A DNA stretch of 64,000 nt. It comes from Hirudo medicinalis (Eukaryota > Annelida > Clitellata > Hirudinida > Hirudinidae). A program made the translations under genes and the position numbers. The stretch is taken from positions 11,992 through 75,991 of the forward strand of contig MPNW01000194.1 of NCBI GenBank assembly GCA_011800805.1, read 5' to 3'. A model generated the notes under the pieces. It ran no database searches. It had not been told where the DNA came from and saw nothing but the letters and a program-made list of their open reading frames with translations. Shown piece by piece: positions 47,650-61,800 of the stretch; within the stretch, counting starts at the first letter, position 1, and each line of letters starts with the position of its first letter.

Positions 47650-47759
47650 TCCTAACCCTACCCATAACCATGGAAGTCTATGTGGAACTGACAAAAGTCG
47701 TTGCCTATGAGTTGGCTTTTGCCTGTCACTTCTCCAGAAGCTGCCACCAGTCTAGATAG

Positions 47760-48476
47760 ACATGTTTATCCAGAAAAACTTTTTAAACTAGCAGCAACCG
47801 CGAGTGGACCTAGTTATACCAGAAACTGGTGGCTATACCATAAATCGGTATGCTTTAATGTTTGATTCAACTTAACATCTATTAGACTGCTTGCATGCCT
47901 AATTTAACTTATCACCAATAAACATTAATACGCCCACGTTGCCCACCCTGACTCCTGCTGTCCTCCCTCCCAATTAGATGATGCCAACCCCTGACTTTTG
48001 GTAAGGAAGAAAAAATAGGTTTTCTTATCAGTTTGCACCATGGGAAAAGCTGAAATGAAAAAATGACACTATCAAAACTAAGGTTTGAGTTAAATTAATA
48101 ACTTATTTGCCTTTATCATTGAATTTATTTAACAAAAAACTGGTCAACATTACCCACTACGATAATAAATAATCTTGATAAACGAAATCTTGATAATTAT
48201 TTATACTGATATCATTATTACATGAACATTTTCACTTAACCATAAAAAGGAATAAGCGGATAAATATTCAATTTCTTAGAAGATTGTTTTATCCTTGAAA
48301 ACAACAATCATCAAGTATTCTCGAAAACATCGATATGAACGAATAGAACGAACCATCAGCGCAGCTGTGTCAGGTTCTTTTTAGTTTTCATTTACTGGTG
48401 CTTTAAAAATAGTTGTACTAATTTCTACTTGATCGTTTTACGAGTATTTTTATTTTCAATGTAAATATGTAATACA

Positions 48477-48516
<40 letters not shown>

Positions 48517-49856
48517 ATTTAAAAAATTTCTAGGAGGCACAGTAAATGGCTATAGTTAGGATTAGACAATTTCTTGTAAATTATAAACTAAGCATTTGTA
48601 GAACTATTTCAATGTTAAATAGAATATTATTTAATAACAAAGTACAGAAAAGCATTGATGTTATCTGATTGGCCGCTCTGTTGTGGATATTTCGACCTTC
48701 TCATTATTATTTAATAATTTTTGTTCGGAGGTTCTCTGTTTTTCGAAGTGGCTCGAATAGAATTTAGAAGTCGAATGATTCAGGATTATTAGGATTCTTA
48801 GAGGTTAAAAATCTCTTGGTTATGTATTTTTCGGAATTACGCCTTAGTCATCATTTTTAATTAGATAATTTCTGTTTGACGAACCAAGTCACAAAGCTAT
48901 ATTTTGGAAGAGGTTGCATGAACGTTAATGTTTTGCTTGAAGTTTTTTTGTCAAAGATTTTATATTTGAGGTGTTCGATTCTTGTATGAGATCGCCAACA
49001 TTTAAATATTGGTACCAGATCACAAATGTCAATCATAATAACGAGTCATGATTTTTTCGTTAAGAACTTATGGATCCTTTAGTTGCTTTCTATTTAACGA
49101 CTGAAATATGTGGGTTTTTTTTATTTTGTTGATTAATTTAAAGTAATAGAAGTTGAAAATGATTATTGTGTGATTTGAGAACGCAATTAATTTTGTTTAA
49201 TGATTCATAATTATGTTTATATTTATATAATGATATATATGTACACTTACTTCCCAAATTACTTCCCAAAATGTCAAGACTCATCATTATTGGCTTCTCA
49301 AATGTTACACGAGACCCACTTCTTTCATTCAGATTTTCGTAATTCTTAGTCATGCTTTGACCATATAGAGAAACTTGGCTCCTTATGTTCTTTCATGAAG
49401 ATTTTTGAGTTTGGACATATTTGTTGTGATTTTGTTTACATTTCTTTTAAGCATTTACTTCTCCTGCCAATCTCATGTTGTTAAATTCTTAGATAAAGTT
49501 GCATTGAGATGAGGATGAGAGAATGCCAATATTTAATTAATTGGAAATATTGGAAATAAAATATGTATAAAATAATGTAAATATATGATAAAATATATAT
49601 ATATATATGTGTGACCTCAAATGTGACACTTAACAAAAACTAAATTTTAAAGGTGGCTGGATATTAGTGATTTCTCCTCATTGCTTTTGGATTGTTTAGT
49701 TTTAATATTTCGATCAGTTTACCAAATTTCATTTTTGAACTAAGATGAAGATGAACTCTAAAATGTGTTCAAATAATCGAGTATATATATATATTTATAT
49801 AATCAATAAATTTATTTTTCTCCCTTTGAAAGTCAGTGTTCATTGGTGTTTTTCAG
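47760..49856. other. AT-rich spacer and upstream region of HECTD1
   Basis: No gene recognised. It contains the TA microsatellite at 48481-48512 and a shorter one at about 49592-49608. It probably includes the HECTD1 promoter and any 5' UTR exon, because the first coding segment is preceded by a strong acceptor (tggtgtttttcag ending at 49856). Confidence 0.45.
48481..48512. repeat. TA dinucleotide microsatellite
   Basis: Uninterrupted (TA)n of about 16 units. Confidence 0.95.
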
Positions 49857-49865
49857 ATAGGGAAA

Positions 49866-52800
49866 ATGTCTGATGTTGATCCAGAGACATTGCTGGAATG
49901 GCTTCAAACAGGACATGGAAATGAGAGGGACATGCAACTGATAGCATTGGAACAACTTTGCATGCTTCTTCTTATGTCTGACAATGTGGACAGATGCTTC
50001 GAGAGGTTACATTAGCTTTGTCACTTTTTTGGTAAATCTTTATATCTGAAACTCAAAATTGTACACCCTAATTTTTGTTTAAAAACTGGAGATTTAATAT
50101 TTTTATGAATTCTTCTCTTCAGCTGCCCACCTAGAACTTTCTTACCAGCACTGTGTCAGATTTTCTTGGACGAAACTGCACCCGACTCTGTCCTCGAAGT
50201 GACAGCTCGTGCCATAACATACTACTTGGATGTGTCGGCCGAATGCACCAGGAGGATCATCGCCGTAGAGGGAGCTATCAAGGCACTCTGCAACAGACTT
50301 GTGATTACTGAGGTGGAATCAAGGACTAGCAAGGACCTCATTGAGCAATGCATTAAGGTTTAAACATTATTTCTTGCATGAAATCAATATCCTTATTTAT
50401 TTGTAATGCATGCAATACACATGCTTCTGAGTTGCTTTATCTTGAGAGAATGTATGTATGATGATTTTATCATCACTTCCTAATTAGAATATGCTCGAGC
50501 AAGGGACGGGACTTGCCTGCTAGCACGCTAAGCTAATTGCCGTTACTTGTACTTGTAATGTATGTAAATTCTTAGACATAGAAAAAAAAATCTTTTTAGA
50601 ATATAGTGCTTAAAGGTATAATGGAGAATGACATTATTGCCACATGTATGTCAGTATACTATTACCACAGAAGAGAATTTATGGCTTCATTATAATGTGG
50701 ATTCCAAATCCTTGTTAAGTGCATGAGCTTATGCAGATTAATTTATCTCTTAGGTAAGTATGTTTGTGCAAAAGGCTTCCAGCTTAATTTTCCAGTTCTA
50801 TTCAGACTCTATATTCTACATTTTGTCTCATTTTTGTGTATAGCGTAGCTTGAAACAAAATATCTACATTTTAATTTGAAGAGAAATTTGGAAGTTCTAC
50901 ATGCCTTTGTGTGCTCTTACTTGATGATATGTGACAATAATTTGCAATGGAATGATCTTAATTGTTCAATAATAATCTGACAACAGGTGCTCGAGTTTGT
51001 CTGTACCAGAGAATCAGGGGCAGTATTTGAGGCAGGAGGACTTCACTGTGTCCTTACCTTTATTAAAGAACATGGCACACAAGTGCACAAAGACACCCTT
51101 CACTCTGCCATGTCTGTTGTCACCAGACTTTGTGGAAAAATGGAACCTCATGATCCCTCACTGGAGTCCTGCGTCAGTTCGCTCTCAACGCTCCTTGAAG
51201 ATGAAGATCAATTTGTAAGCCAAACTTAATAGTTAAAGGAGGCACAGCCACATAGTTATGTTTTTATATGTTACAGGTTGCTGATGGTGCCTTGAGATGT
51301 TTTGCGTCTCTTGCTGATAGATTCATCAGGAGAGGGATTGATCCTGCACCCCTGGCTAAGAATGGATTGATGGAGGAGCTCTTGACAAGGCTATCGAATG
51401 CAACAAGCACAGGCGGAATCAATGTCTCTTCGACTCTGAGCACAACCCCTGAAGCAAAGTCCTCCAATCAGAGTTTCTCTATTGTCATCAGCCTTCTTTC
51501 CACCCTTTGCAGGGGTTCAGAATCTTTCACTCATGATCTGTTCAGGTCAGACCTGCCTCATGCAATAGAAAGGGCATTGCAGGGGGATGAGAGGCAAGTT
51601 AAGATCTCTGGCATTTTGATTCTTGGTGGTGGAGATGGTGACATGATTGGAATGGATTTTCAGGTGCATCTTGGACACCATGAGGCTGGTGGATCTTCTT
51701 CTTGTTCTTCTTTGTGAGGGCAGAAAGGCACTCCCAAAGCAGGGCAGTTCAGGGGCCTCAGGGTCGCTTGGATCGAGCTCCAAAAGAATCGACAGTGCTG
51801 GGGAGAGGTCCCATAGGCAGCTGATTGACTGCATCAGGAGCAAGGACACTGAGGCTCTCATTGATGCCATAGACAATTGCAGTTCAGTTTGATCTAATTG
51901 CTCATTTTACTTAGGATATGTAAATCATTAATTGCATTAACAACGTTGTTGTCAATAAAGTTACTTCAATTTTTGAGACCATTGAAGGTTTTATTTCAGA
52001 TACTGAAGTGAATTATACAGACGACGTTGGTCAGACTTTATTGAACTGGGCTGCAGCATTTGGAACCCAAGAAATGGTTAGATTTTGATTTTGCAGTTTA
52101 ACATTCTGAGTAACCACTTGAGATGTTACTGTTTTCATGATGTTGTGCTAAATTAGTTGTTTGTTACTATAATTCTCACATCCATTTTTGGATCCTCAGG
52201 TCGAGTTCTTATGTGAGAGAGGAGCTGATGTAAACAGAGGTATGAGGTCATCATCTCTTCATTATGCTGCCTGCTTTGGGAGGCCACAAATAGTCAAGGT
52301 TTGATTGTCAACTAATTCCATTCACTTTAAAATTTCAACAGGTTCAATGGGTTTATTTCATTTCCACTTAAATCACCAACAAAAATTCATTTTTTTTTTG
52401 TGAAGCTGTTTTGCGAGTGAATTAATAGTAAATTTATTCAAGAAATATTCTCAGTTTAATGGCTGTGATATTACATTACATTCTAACACCATTTGCCTCT
52501 TTAAAAAAGCTTTAAATGAATCACATGAAAACATGTGAAACGTGTTAACATTTTAAAGCATAATTTTGTTTTGTTCAGTTTAAAAAACAACTATATGTTT
52601 ATTTACTGACGTATTATTGTTTGTTAAAAAGTCTGACAACGTGGATTCTTTTAACATGTAGCAAAAATCCAACAATTGAGGTGGCTTAAGCATATTTTGT
52701 ACAGCTAATTGTAGATGGGTTTTATTCACTGAAAATTGCATAAAGCAATGCCGAGCAGTTTTTGTTCGCACAACTTGACTTGGTGTTCTAATAAAAAAAT

Positions 52801-55800
52801 CATTGATGCATCCTTTTGTGACATTGTGACATGAATGTAATATTTAGACACTTCTACGATTTGGAGCAAATCCGGACCTCCGAGATGAGGATGGAAAGTC
52901 TGCATTGGACAAGGCACGAGAAAGGGGAGACGAAGGTCATAGGGAGGTCATGCAGATCCTCCAATCCCCAGGAGAATGGATGATGCCCTCCGAATCGGCC
53001 GGTTCTTCTGCGAGTCAGGAGCGCACTATGAGTGTTTCTACAGTCGATGATGGACAGCAAGGGCACGTTGACAACGATCCCGAGATGATCCCCGTTTACA
53101 TGAAGAAGCTGATTCCTGTCTTTATTCAAGTATTCCAGTCTGCTATGCTACAGCCAGTCAGGTTGATAACTATTTATTTTTACTTTACTAGTATCACTAT
53201 CATCTTATTAATTATTTTTAACATCAATAATTATTTATATAATTTCATTATTAGCATTTTAAAATGTTCTTTATTAGTAATCGTTTTGAAGCATGTTCAA
53301 AGGCAATTTTTTTTAACCTTATTACTTTAATTGCTTGTATTAATTGATTTGATGATTTGCTTGTATTAATTTGTGATATTTGCTCATGCTTGAGTCATAA
53401 CTTATTCAGATTAAATGTGTTGCTACTTGTGGTTATCATGATTTCACGACTTCAATTTACTCCCATGATTTAGATGTTTACCGCTACGATTCTCATTGAC
53501 GTCGATGATTAATGTCAATTTGTGCTCGTATGCCGTTGATGTTTGCGATTGAATTGATTGTGAAATGTTGTCACAATTACTTCTGAAGTTGTATCAAGCA
53601 AAAGTATCTCAAAAGCAATGCAAATATCAATCTTCATTTTTACTCTCAATTGACTCATTCAGGAAAGGCAGCTTAGCTCTTCTGAAGAAGATGGTTATAT
53701 ACATACAGCCTGCTCTTCTGGAAGAGATCATCAAACCTGATGCCTCTCTCAGCACTCCCAGTGTGGCTGCCCAACTTGCTGAAGTACTATCTGTTGTCTT
53801 GAATACAGAGGTTAGCCAATTTTATTTTAAAAGTCAATGTTAATGATATAACAAATATTACATATCATATTATTATGTCAATACAAAATTGCACTGAATA
53901 ATACTGAATCTTGGACCAACAACTGTCTCAGGAGGAGGAAGAGAACCACTATGCTGCCCTGCAGATAATTCAGGAATTGATGAAGAAAACTTCAGATGGT
54001 TTTATAGACCAGTTTGTCCAACTGGGCATCTTCAACAAGATTCAGAATATGGCACAGAGTGAAGCATCGGAAGATAAGGGATCAGGAGGCATTATTGCTA
54101 ATGAGGTTTGAAATTAACAATTTGGGATGACAATCATTTTCTTAAGTAGCTGTTAAGAATTTAATGTTGATGGTGATTTATTGTTGGTCAAAAAGGATGT
54201 AAAATAATTATGTCCTGATGCTGTTGGTTAGAGGATGTTAGATAGAATTGGCTGCTATGTTTGGTTATTTGAGGGTTTCTCATATTCAATGGCACATTTT
54301 CTATTTCAGAAAGATAAATTTTTCAATGTAGGAATGGTTTGGTTTATATACGCCATATGCTTAGGCATCCAGGCAATGACAATAAAGTTAGAAACTGAGA
54401 AGGACATTAAACATGAAATGTAATTATGGTTGCAGACTCCATCTGCCTCAGCACCTGCATCTGAAAGTCAGCTTCCCCAGCAGCAAGCGGAAGATGCCTA
54501 CGAAATGCTTCCAAGCAAACCGTACGTATGGAAGGACTGGTGCCTGGTGAGAGGTCGGGACTGCATTTACCTCTGGTCTGATGCTGCTGCTCTCGAACTA
54601 TCCAACGGTAGCAATGGATGGTTCAGGTTTATTTTGGACAACAAACTGGCCACCATGTATTCGAGTGGTAGCCCTGAAGGTGGATCAGATAGCTCAGGTC
54701 ACTGACATTATCTATATTTCCAAATGTTATGAATTCAAGAAGATTATAAAATACTACAATTCATTTTTCACATGCTTTGATTTTATGTTTTTAAAGGTTT
54801 GAGTTGGTTCATGGTGCATCTTAATGTTTATCAACTTTCTATGATAAGTATTTTAAATCTGTGGTTATTCTGTTGTGATTGCAGAAAATAGGACGGAGTT
54901 CCTGGAGAAATTGCAGCGTGTGAGAAATCAGGTGAAATCAAATCTTCAGACTCAATCCATACTTTCGAGTACCAATTCTCCTAGGATAGTTGTTGGCAAC
55001 TGGACATTTTCATGTAAAAAGGAAGGGGAACTGCACATACAGAATTCAGATGGGCAGCAGGTATTAAGCATTTGCTTAACAATGTTGGTCTTTTTCAAAA
55101 TGTTTTTGTATAATACAGGCAACAATTCTGAAAGAAGACCATCCTGGCTTTTTGTTTGAGTCTAACAGAGGTACAAAACACTCTTTCACTGCTGAGACAA
55201 CACTTGGTCCTGACTTCACCTCTGGTTGGTCTGTCCATAAGAACAAGAAATTTCTCTCAAGACTTGAGGAGACCAGACAGAAAGTAACTTTAATAGTTCT
55301 TGATCTGTTTTTCTGTTTGTGTTTGTGAGCAAGGTTTATGGTTCCTCCAGATGCCTGCCTCTACCAGCATTTATTTGCCTCAATGTTATTTATCGAGGAT
55401 TCACCTTAATTGTTTTGATTGCTTAACTAGCTTTCTTCCTCCTTGCATTTGCATTTATTTCTTTATTTGATTAAAGTCCGTTGCATAACTAAGATGATTT
55501 GGACCTTGCATTTGCAGCCATTATTGTTCTTTTATGCTCAGGTGAGGGCTCTCTCTCAAGACATTTACCAGATGCACTTCCAAGCTGTGCAGTCCATACC
55601 CAGAGGTGTTTTGTCGAGACTCCACAACATCATTAAGAAGCTAGAGCTGGCTTGCAACTTGCAATCTAAATCCGTGAGTTGCACGACGTTTACTTGTGTT
55701 TACTTACTTGTTTACTTGCGAAAGCAACTTGTTCGTTAATTTGCAGTTCCAGTTTGTTCGCCTCGCGTCATCGTAATCATATTTGTAACATAGTGTGTGT

Positions 55801-58800
55801 CTGTGAATGCCTTATTATTGTTTTGTACATCAGAATATCTGGGAGGGAGAACTAATGAGTTCCTTTGAGGAAATTCTGTCTCTCCTGAGAGATGAACAGA
55901 CTGTTTCTGCTTATGAGCTGTGCACAAGTGGTCTCATTCAAGCCCTTCTTGTCACCCTTGATGTAGGTTCAATATTCATTTGAAATAAAAAAAAGTATAT
56001 GAACATTTTTGACATTAAAAATGCACCATAATTTTAATTTTTATATTCGAGCCACAAATTGTTTGAGCAAGCGATTGATTTAAGTCGATATTATTATATT
56101 AGTCTTGATATTGTTAAACTTGTTTGCAGCTTCACAATGGTGATGAAGTTCGACAACATCATGCAGTGAAGCGAGCAGGCATGTTTAAGAACATCTTCAA
56201 GGATAAGAAGGATGGGTGAGATTGTGAATCTAATTTGATCATCACTCGTTATTTCTTAATTTGTTAATATTTTGTTTATTTTCTGATCACCAGGACCATT
56301 CCGCCAATGACGGCACTGGTGAGAAAATTGGTGGCCGTGTTAGAATCCATTGAAAAGCTTCCAGTTTACACCTACGATCTGCCAGGCACGGCTTATGGCT
56401 TGCAGGTTTGCATCATTATATTAATCCATGACAGTCTATGCAATGTCACAGACATTTGGGATATCAAGAAATGACATTATGAACTTCTTGAGAATTATTC
56501 TACCAGAGAGGTGTGTCCGATGCTCGAGTTTCTTGATTCTTCCAGATTTTAACGAGACGACTGCGCTTCCGACTGGAGAGAGGTTCCGGCGAAACAAGTT
56601 TGATCGACAGGACTGGTGGCTGCCTGAAGATGGAACCTCTGGCCACTGTTGCTTCATTGGAAAAATATCTCCTCAAGATGGTCGGTCAACGAATGATTCT
56701 GTACGAGCAAATGAACGTACTATAATTTAGGGAATGTAACAACCTTCCAGGTGGCAAAGCAGTGGTACGACTATGAGAGGCCAGGTTTAAACTTTGTTAA
56801 GATTCTTCAAGACCCTGGATTCAAAGGGATCACTTTTGTGCATCACAAGGATTTTGATGAGAATGGATTAATCTATTGGATAGGCACCAATGGAAGGTGA
56901 TTGTTACCTGAGGTTCACTTAGTTAATCAGCATCATAATCGATGTTTAAATGTTTACATGCAGTAGTTTCAATAAGTGCTTCCAGGACAAAGTTATTTTG
57001 TAATTAATTCTTGTCTCGCTTTTGATTTGAAATATCACAAATTTCAAAAGAGCCGGTAAAATGTAATTCTTATTTCAGGACAGTTACTGATTGGGTGAAC
57101 CCTGCCAGCTATGGCCTGGTCATTGTGACTTCTTCAGAAGGCAGAACTCTTCCGTACGGCAAGTTGGAGGACGTACTGAGTCGAGACGCTTCTGCCGTCA
57201 ACTGCCACACAAATGATGAAAAGTAAGCATTCAATTCTGCTTTGGTTATTTTTGCCCTAGCAATAACCTATTCTTTATTATTTAAATTATAATCATCCTT
57301 ACAGCATTAAAAATGTGTCAACATAAAAAAGATGTTTCTGTTTTGTTTTTTCTATTAAAAAATTACTTTTATACTTTGATTTGAAGGAAAGCATGGTTTG
57401 CCATTGATCTGGGAGTTTGGCTAGTTCCAACATGTTACACATTGAGGCATGCCAGAGGTTATGGGAGGTCAGCTCTCAGAAATTGGCAACTTCAGGTGTC
57501 CAAGGATGGACTCAACTGGACAACCCTGTATAACCATGTTGAGGATAACAGCCTCACTGATCCCGGGTAAGACTCCTTGTATTGTCACTTGATGTCAGTC
57601 ACACTAAACTTTGTTATTTGTTTTTATAAATAATTTTTATTGGCTGCTGACATTTCGATTGATCAAAGAATTTGCTTTAAACAGATCAACAGCATCTTGG
57701 CCTCTTGACCCTCCAAAAGAGGAGAAGCAGGGATGGAGACATGTCAGAATCCAACAAAATGGAAAGAATGCAAGTGGTCAGACACACTTCTTATCCCTAT
57801 CTGGTTTTGAGCTTTATGGCACTGTTACTGGAGTCTGCAGTGATGTGGGTGAGTGATATGTACAAACTATTATTTCGATTCTGTAATTGCATGGCATAAA
57901 AATGCAATCAGTTAAGTTTGGTTTTTTGTTTAACAAACGAAACTTCACAATCAATGAGAAATCATTCATAAATTGTCACTAGAACATTTTAATTTAAGAA
58001 AATGGCTTTTTGTTACTGAATTCATTCCTTAAAATCCACCTTGATTTGTATGAAATGCTAAAAATGAACTCATTTCAAGGAAAAGTCTTGAAAGAATCTG
58101 AAGCCAACATTCGCAGGCAAAGGCGCTATTTGAAGTCTCAGATACTCAAAAATCTTTTGCCTGGAGCCAGGGTTGTGAGAGGTCTCGATTGGAAGTGGAG
58201 GGACCAGGATGGAACTCCACCTGGTGAGGGAGTCATCACAGGGGAACTCCACAATGGTACAACAATTTATTATCCCTTGAGAAAATTACTTTTACCCTTT
58301 TCTTCTTTGATGAATTGCAACAAATCCCATATTGTAATATATCTTAGAATAGGATATTTTATAAATGTTTGATTTTTCTAGGCTGGGTGGATGTTGCTTG
58401 GGATGCCGGTGGATCGAATTCCTATCGCATGGGAGCCGAAGGGAAGTTCGACCTGATGGTGGTTCGGCCTCAGGACACAAAAGACACCGATCCGTCATCG
58501 TCCGCTCCTTCAAGCTCCGGAGCACGCGTCAAGATTTCTTCTGCTTGGAGGGACAATAAAAAGTCATTAACGGTAAGGCAATGTCGTTTGCTTTTAAAAT
58601 GATTAATTTTTATTCTAAATTATTTCTATGACACGATCACATGATATAACTTTTTTTTAGCCAAACAGCACTCAGAGCACCCTGGTGAGTCGCAAAAGCA
58701 ATTCTACTCCGAGTCTCAGTGAAAATGCGGAAACCAAGTCGGTGCCGGCACCGCTCGATCAGGTCGCCTCTGCCGAAAATCTCACTTCCACGACCGCAGC

Positions 58801-61800
58801 AGCAGCTGCCACTACCTCTGCACCTTCTCAGCCAGCAGATGCTGCCAATCCGACAGTGGAAAGCTTGAGCATCGAAACTCACGAAGACAATCTCGAATCG
58901 GTTTCCGATACTTCGGCGGCGACTCCATCGTCCGCGCTCGCCTTCCTCCAAGAAGAACCCGAGAGTGGCCGAGAAGGTAGCCAACAGTTTGGCAATGTGG
59001 ATGCAGTTACAGTGACCGTCGAGGCTGTCGAGGATTCATCTCAGGGCACTTCCAGTGATGTAGAAGCATCTGGCAATGTGATTCCAGATGCCGCTCCTCG
59101 TACCGACGTGACTGTAACCCTCGATCCCATTCCTGTCACTTCGTCCGCCGTGGCATCGCCTGCTCTCAAACCGAACCTGATGAGGAAGCTATTTTCTGTC
59201 GAACACCTTCTAGAAGGAAACAATCGCTTTGCTTCGTCATTGTTTAACTCCCAGTCAAACAAAACTATCAGGAAATCCAGCAACACTCTCAACAATTCTG
59301 GAGGTCCCAGCAGGAGTGACAGTGCTAGTGGTACTGCCTCCTCCACATCAAATGCCAGACTGGATAGTCTGCAGCACCAACTGGGCTCTCTCTTCAAATG
59401 TCAGACTGGAAAGGGTGTCGAGGTGAAAAAGAACAACAATCAGTCTGCCCAGCAACAGGAGGTTTGTTTCATTATTCATGGTTGATGTCAAATTTTGCCA
59501 GGCAACACTACTTAATTTATGAGTAAATCGTATATCCGTACAATTCAAGTTTAATGAATTGTTATCTTATTATTATTCGTGAGCTGTTAAATAGGGTTGT
59601 TTCATCTAATGATTTAAATCATCATTTACAATTTGAAAATCATAATCTCAGATGAGTGTTAGTGTTCCAAATCTGACATCCTCTGTGGATCAGACGGTGA
59701 GTCTGTTTGAATCGTTTTCTGCTGTGGTGAAACGAAACATTGGAAACAATGTCAAGGACATCGTGGCCAACAGCGAAGATCCTTGCAGCAGTCTTGTGAG
59801 ATTTGCTCTCTCTGCTCAGTTGCCAGGTATGAATAGGTGCAATATTGGAGTTTCTATATAAAATGTAGAAGCTATTTCTTTACAGCTAAAATTATTCATC
59901 TTGACAAATTATTCCTGTATGTTCATGCATGACCAAAATAATTATTTCTAAAATGCTTAAGGTTGAAGGAAATAGATTAATAGAGTTCAATTTTTTATAA
60001 TGTAAAAGCTTCAAATGTCAAAATGCTAATATGATAACAATCACTGCTCAAGGCTCGACGGCTCTGGCCGGGAGTCTCCTTTCGGCAGCTCAAAGTTTTC
60101 CGAACCTGACGTCGGGCACCGCGAGCACGACGACCTCCACCCTCACTCCTGCCTCCACAAGCCAAACCATGAGTGGACAGGTGGCTGCCTGGAGTCGTGC
60201 CCTCACCATGAGCCTGGCATCGAGCGACAGCGACAATGACTTCCTGGAAATGTGCCGCGCAAGAACTTTCCTCGCCGAACTGGAGGACGACGACGAATTG
60301 CCCGAAGCTGAAGATGAATGCGATGAAAATGAGAACGAGGAAAGCAATGACAAAACAGACGATGATTATGATGATGTTGGGGTATGGATTAAATTCAGAT
60401 TATTTGTTTTATTTATTTTTATTTCAAAACTTTACTTTTTACAAAATGCCTAATCAATAATTCATTTAATTAAATATTTTTCAATTAAACAATAAAGGTT
60501 GTGATCGACCGATAACATTTGACGAACAATTTTCAGGACGAAGATGACGGAGAATCTGGGATTGAAAGTACTGGTAGAAAGAAAGCCTGGGATGATGAGC
60601 TCATCTTGAAGCGACAGTTTTCTTCCATGGTTCCTGCATTTGATCCCAGGCCTGGCAGAACAAACGTCAATCAGATCCAGGACTTTGAGATTCCACCTCC
60701 TGGATCGGAGTTGCCTTCTTCATCCGCAGCACCTTGGCCTCAGCCAAACGTTGAGGGTGCTCCACATCTCCATCTAACTATAAAGAATTTTCCTGGCCAA
60801 AATGTTTGTAAATGTTTATTTAAATCTCTATTTCAATATATTTTTTTGTGTTTAGTCCTATTCCTTTGTTCTGCAGGGAGGCATGCCAGACCTAGAAATT
60901 CCACTTACTGACAACAGTTCTTCCATATTCAAATATGTCCAGCAACTGGTTGTTCAGACTTCTCCTATGAACAGGCAAGAAAGGCTTAAAAGAATCTGGG
61001 AGCCAACATACATGTGAGCTTCTCGATCATTTTCAAAGCAAAATCATTCATTTATTATCCAAATAAATTGTCTAATCGCAAACATTTTTTTGGCCAGCAT
61101 AACTTACAAAGAACAAAAAACAGAGGCTGGCAATCCACAAGGCAACCTATCTGTGAGCTCCAGTTTATTTTGATTCATGACAAATTCTTTCACCACTTGG
61201 ATTAACTCGGACTAATTTCCATTGCATTGACTTTGATTTCCTTGCATGAGCTCAGAGTGAAAATGTTCCTTTTTTTGTTGCATGGTTTGAATGTTTTTAC
61301 ACTTCTTTGGCAGGCACAGATATTGCTGATTTCTTAAGCCTCACAGTGTGCTGCAGTGTTCTTTGTAGATCCACGCTGTTATTGCTTTATGATTGTTTTT
61401 CTCACTTATTCCTCCAATTTATTGGCTTAGTATTTTAATTTTTCTAATTTATTATCCATCTTGAATAACCTCTTTCATCGTCTCCTTGCCAAGGCGTGCT
61501 TCTCAATTGCAAGGAAATTCCAAATCCTTCAGAAGCTTTAATTGGTCTCATTGTCCCAATAAACATTCCAACTAAGTAAAGTCCTTGCAACATACTCCTC
61601 TTTACAGGGCTGGTGGCCACTGTCTTATGTCAAGTGCCATCTAGGTAGCAAGCTCTTGTCTAAAAGTCAGCTGGTTAAATTCCTTCAATCCACCGCTGAT
61701 ATCGGCTTCTTGAGGCGCTGGAAACTGGCAGGCACTCTGAAGAGCATCAAAAAGTGTCGCAACTGTTTGCAACTGACTGAAGCCTATAAGGTCAGTCAGT

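Larger units (their letters stand above)
46405..47755. repeat. Palindromic (foldback) element interrupted by a hAT
   Basis: The left arm (46405-46461) contains aaaagccaactcacaagcag then cgacttttgg. The right arm (47691-47755), reversed, contains AAAAGCCAACTCATAGGCAA then CGACTTTTGT. The arms extend to ctagac/gtctag with a gap. The loop was the target of the hAT-like insertion at 46483-47649. Before that insertion the palindrome would have been roughly 180 bp. Confidence 0.75.

Noticed and set aside
51268..51717. 149-codon frame running through the HECTD1 exon
   Set aside because: It reads through an intron; family similarity places the exon end at 51593 and the next exon at 51664.
58637..59397. 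Long minus-strand frames opposite HECTD1
   Set aside because: Shadows of the GC-richer Ser/Thr-rich HECTD1 exon 58661-59461.
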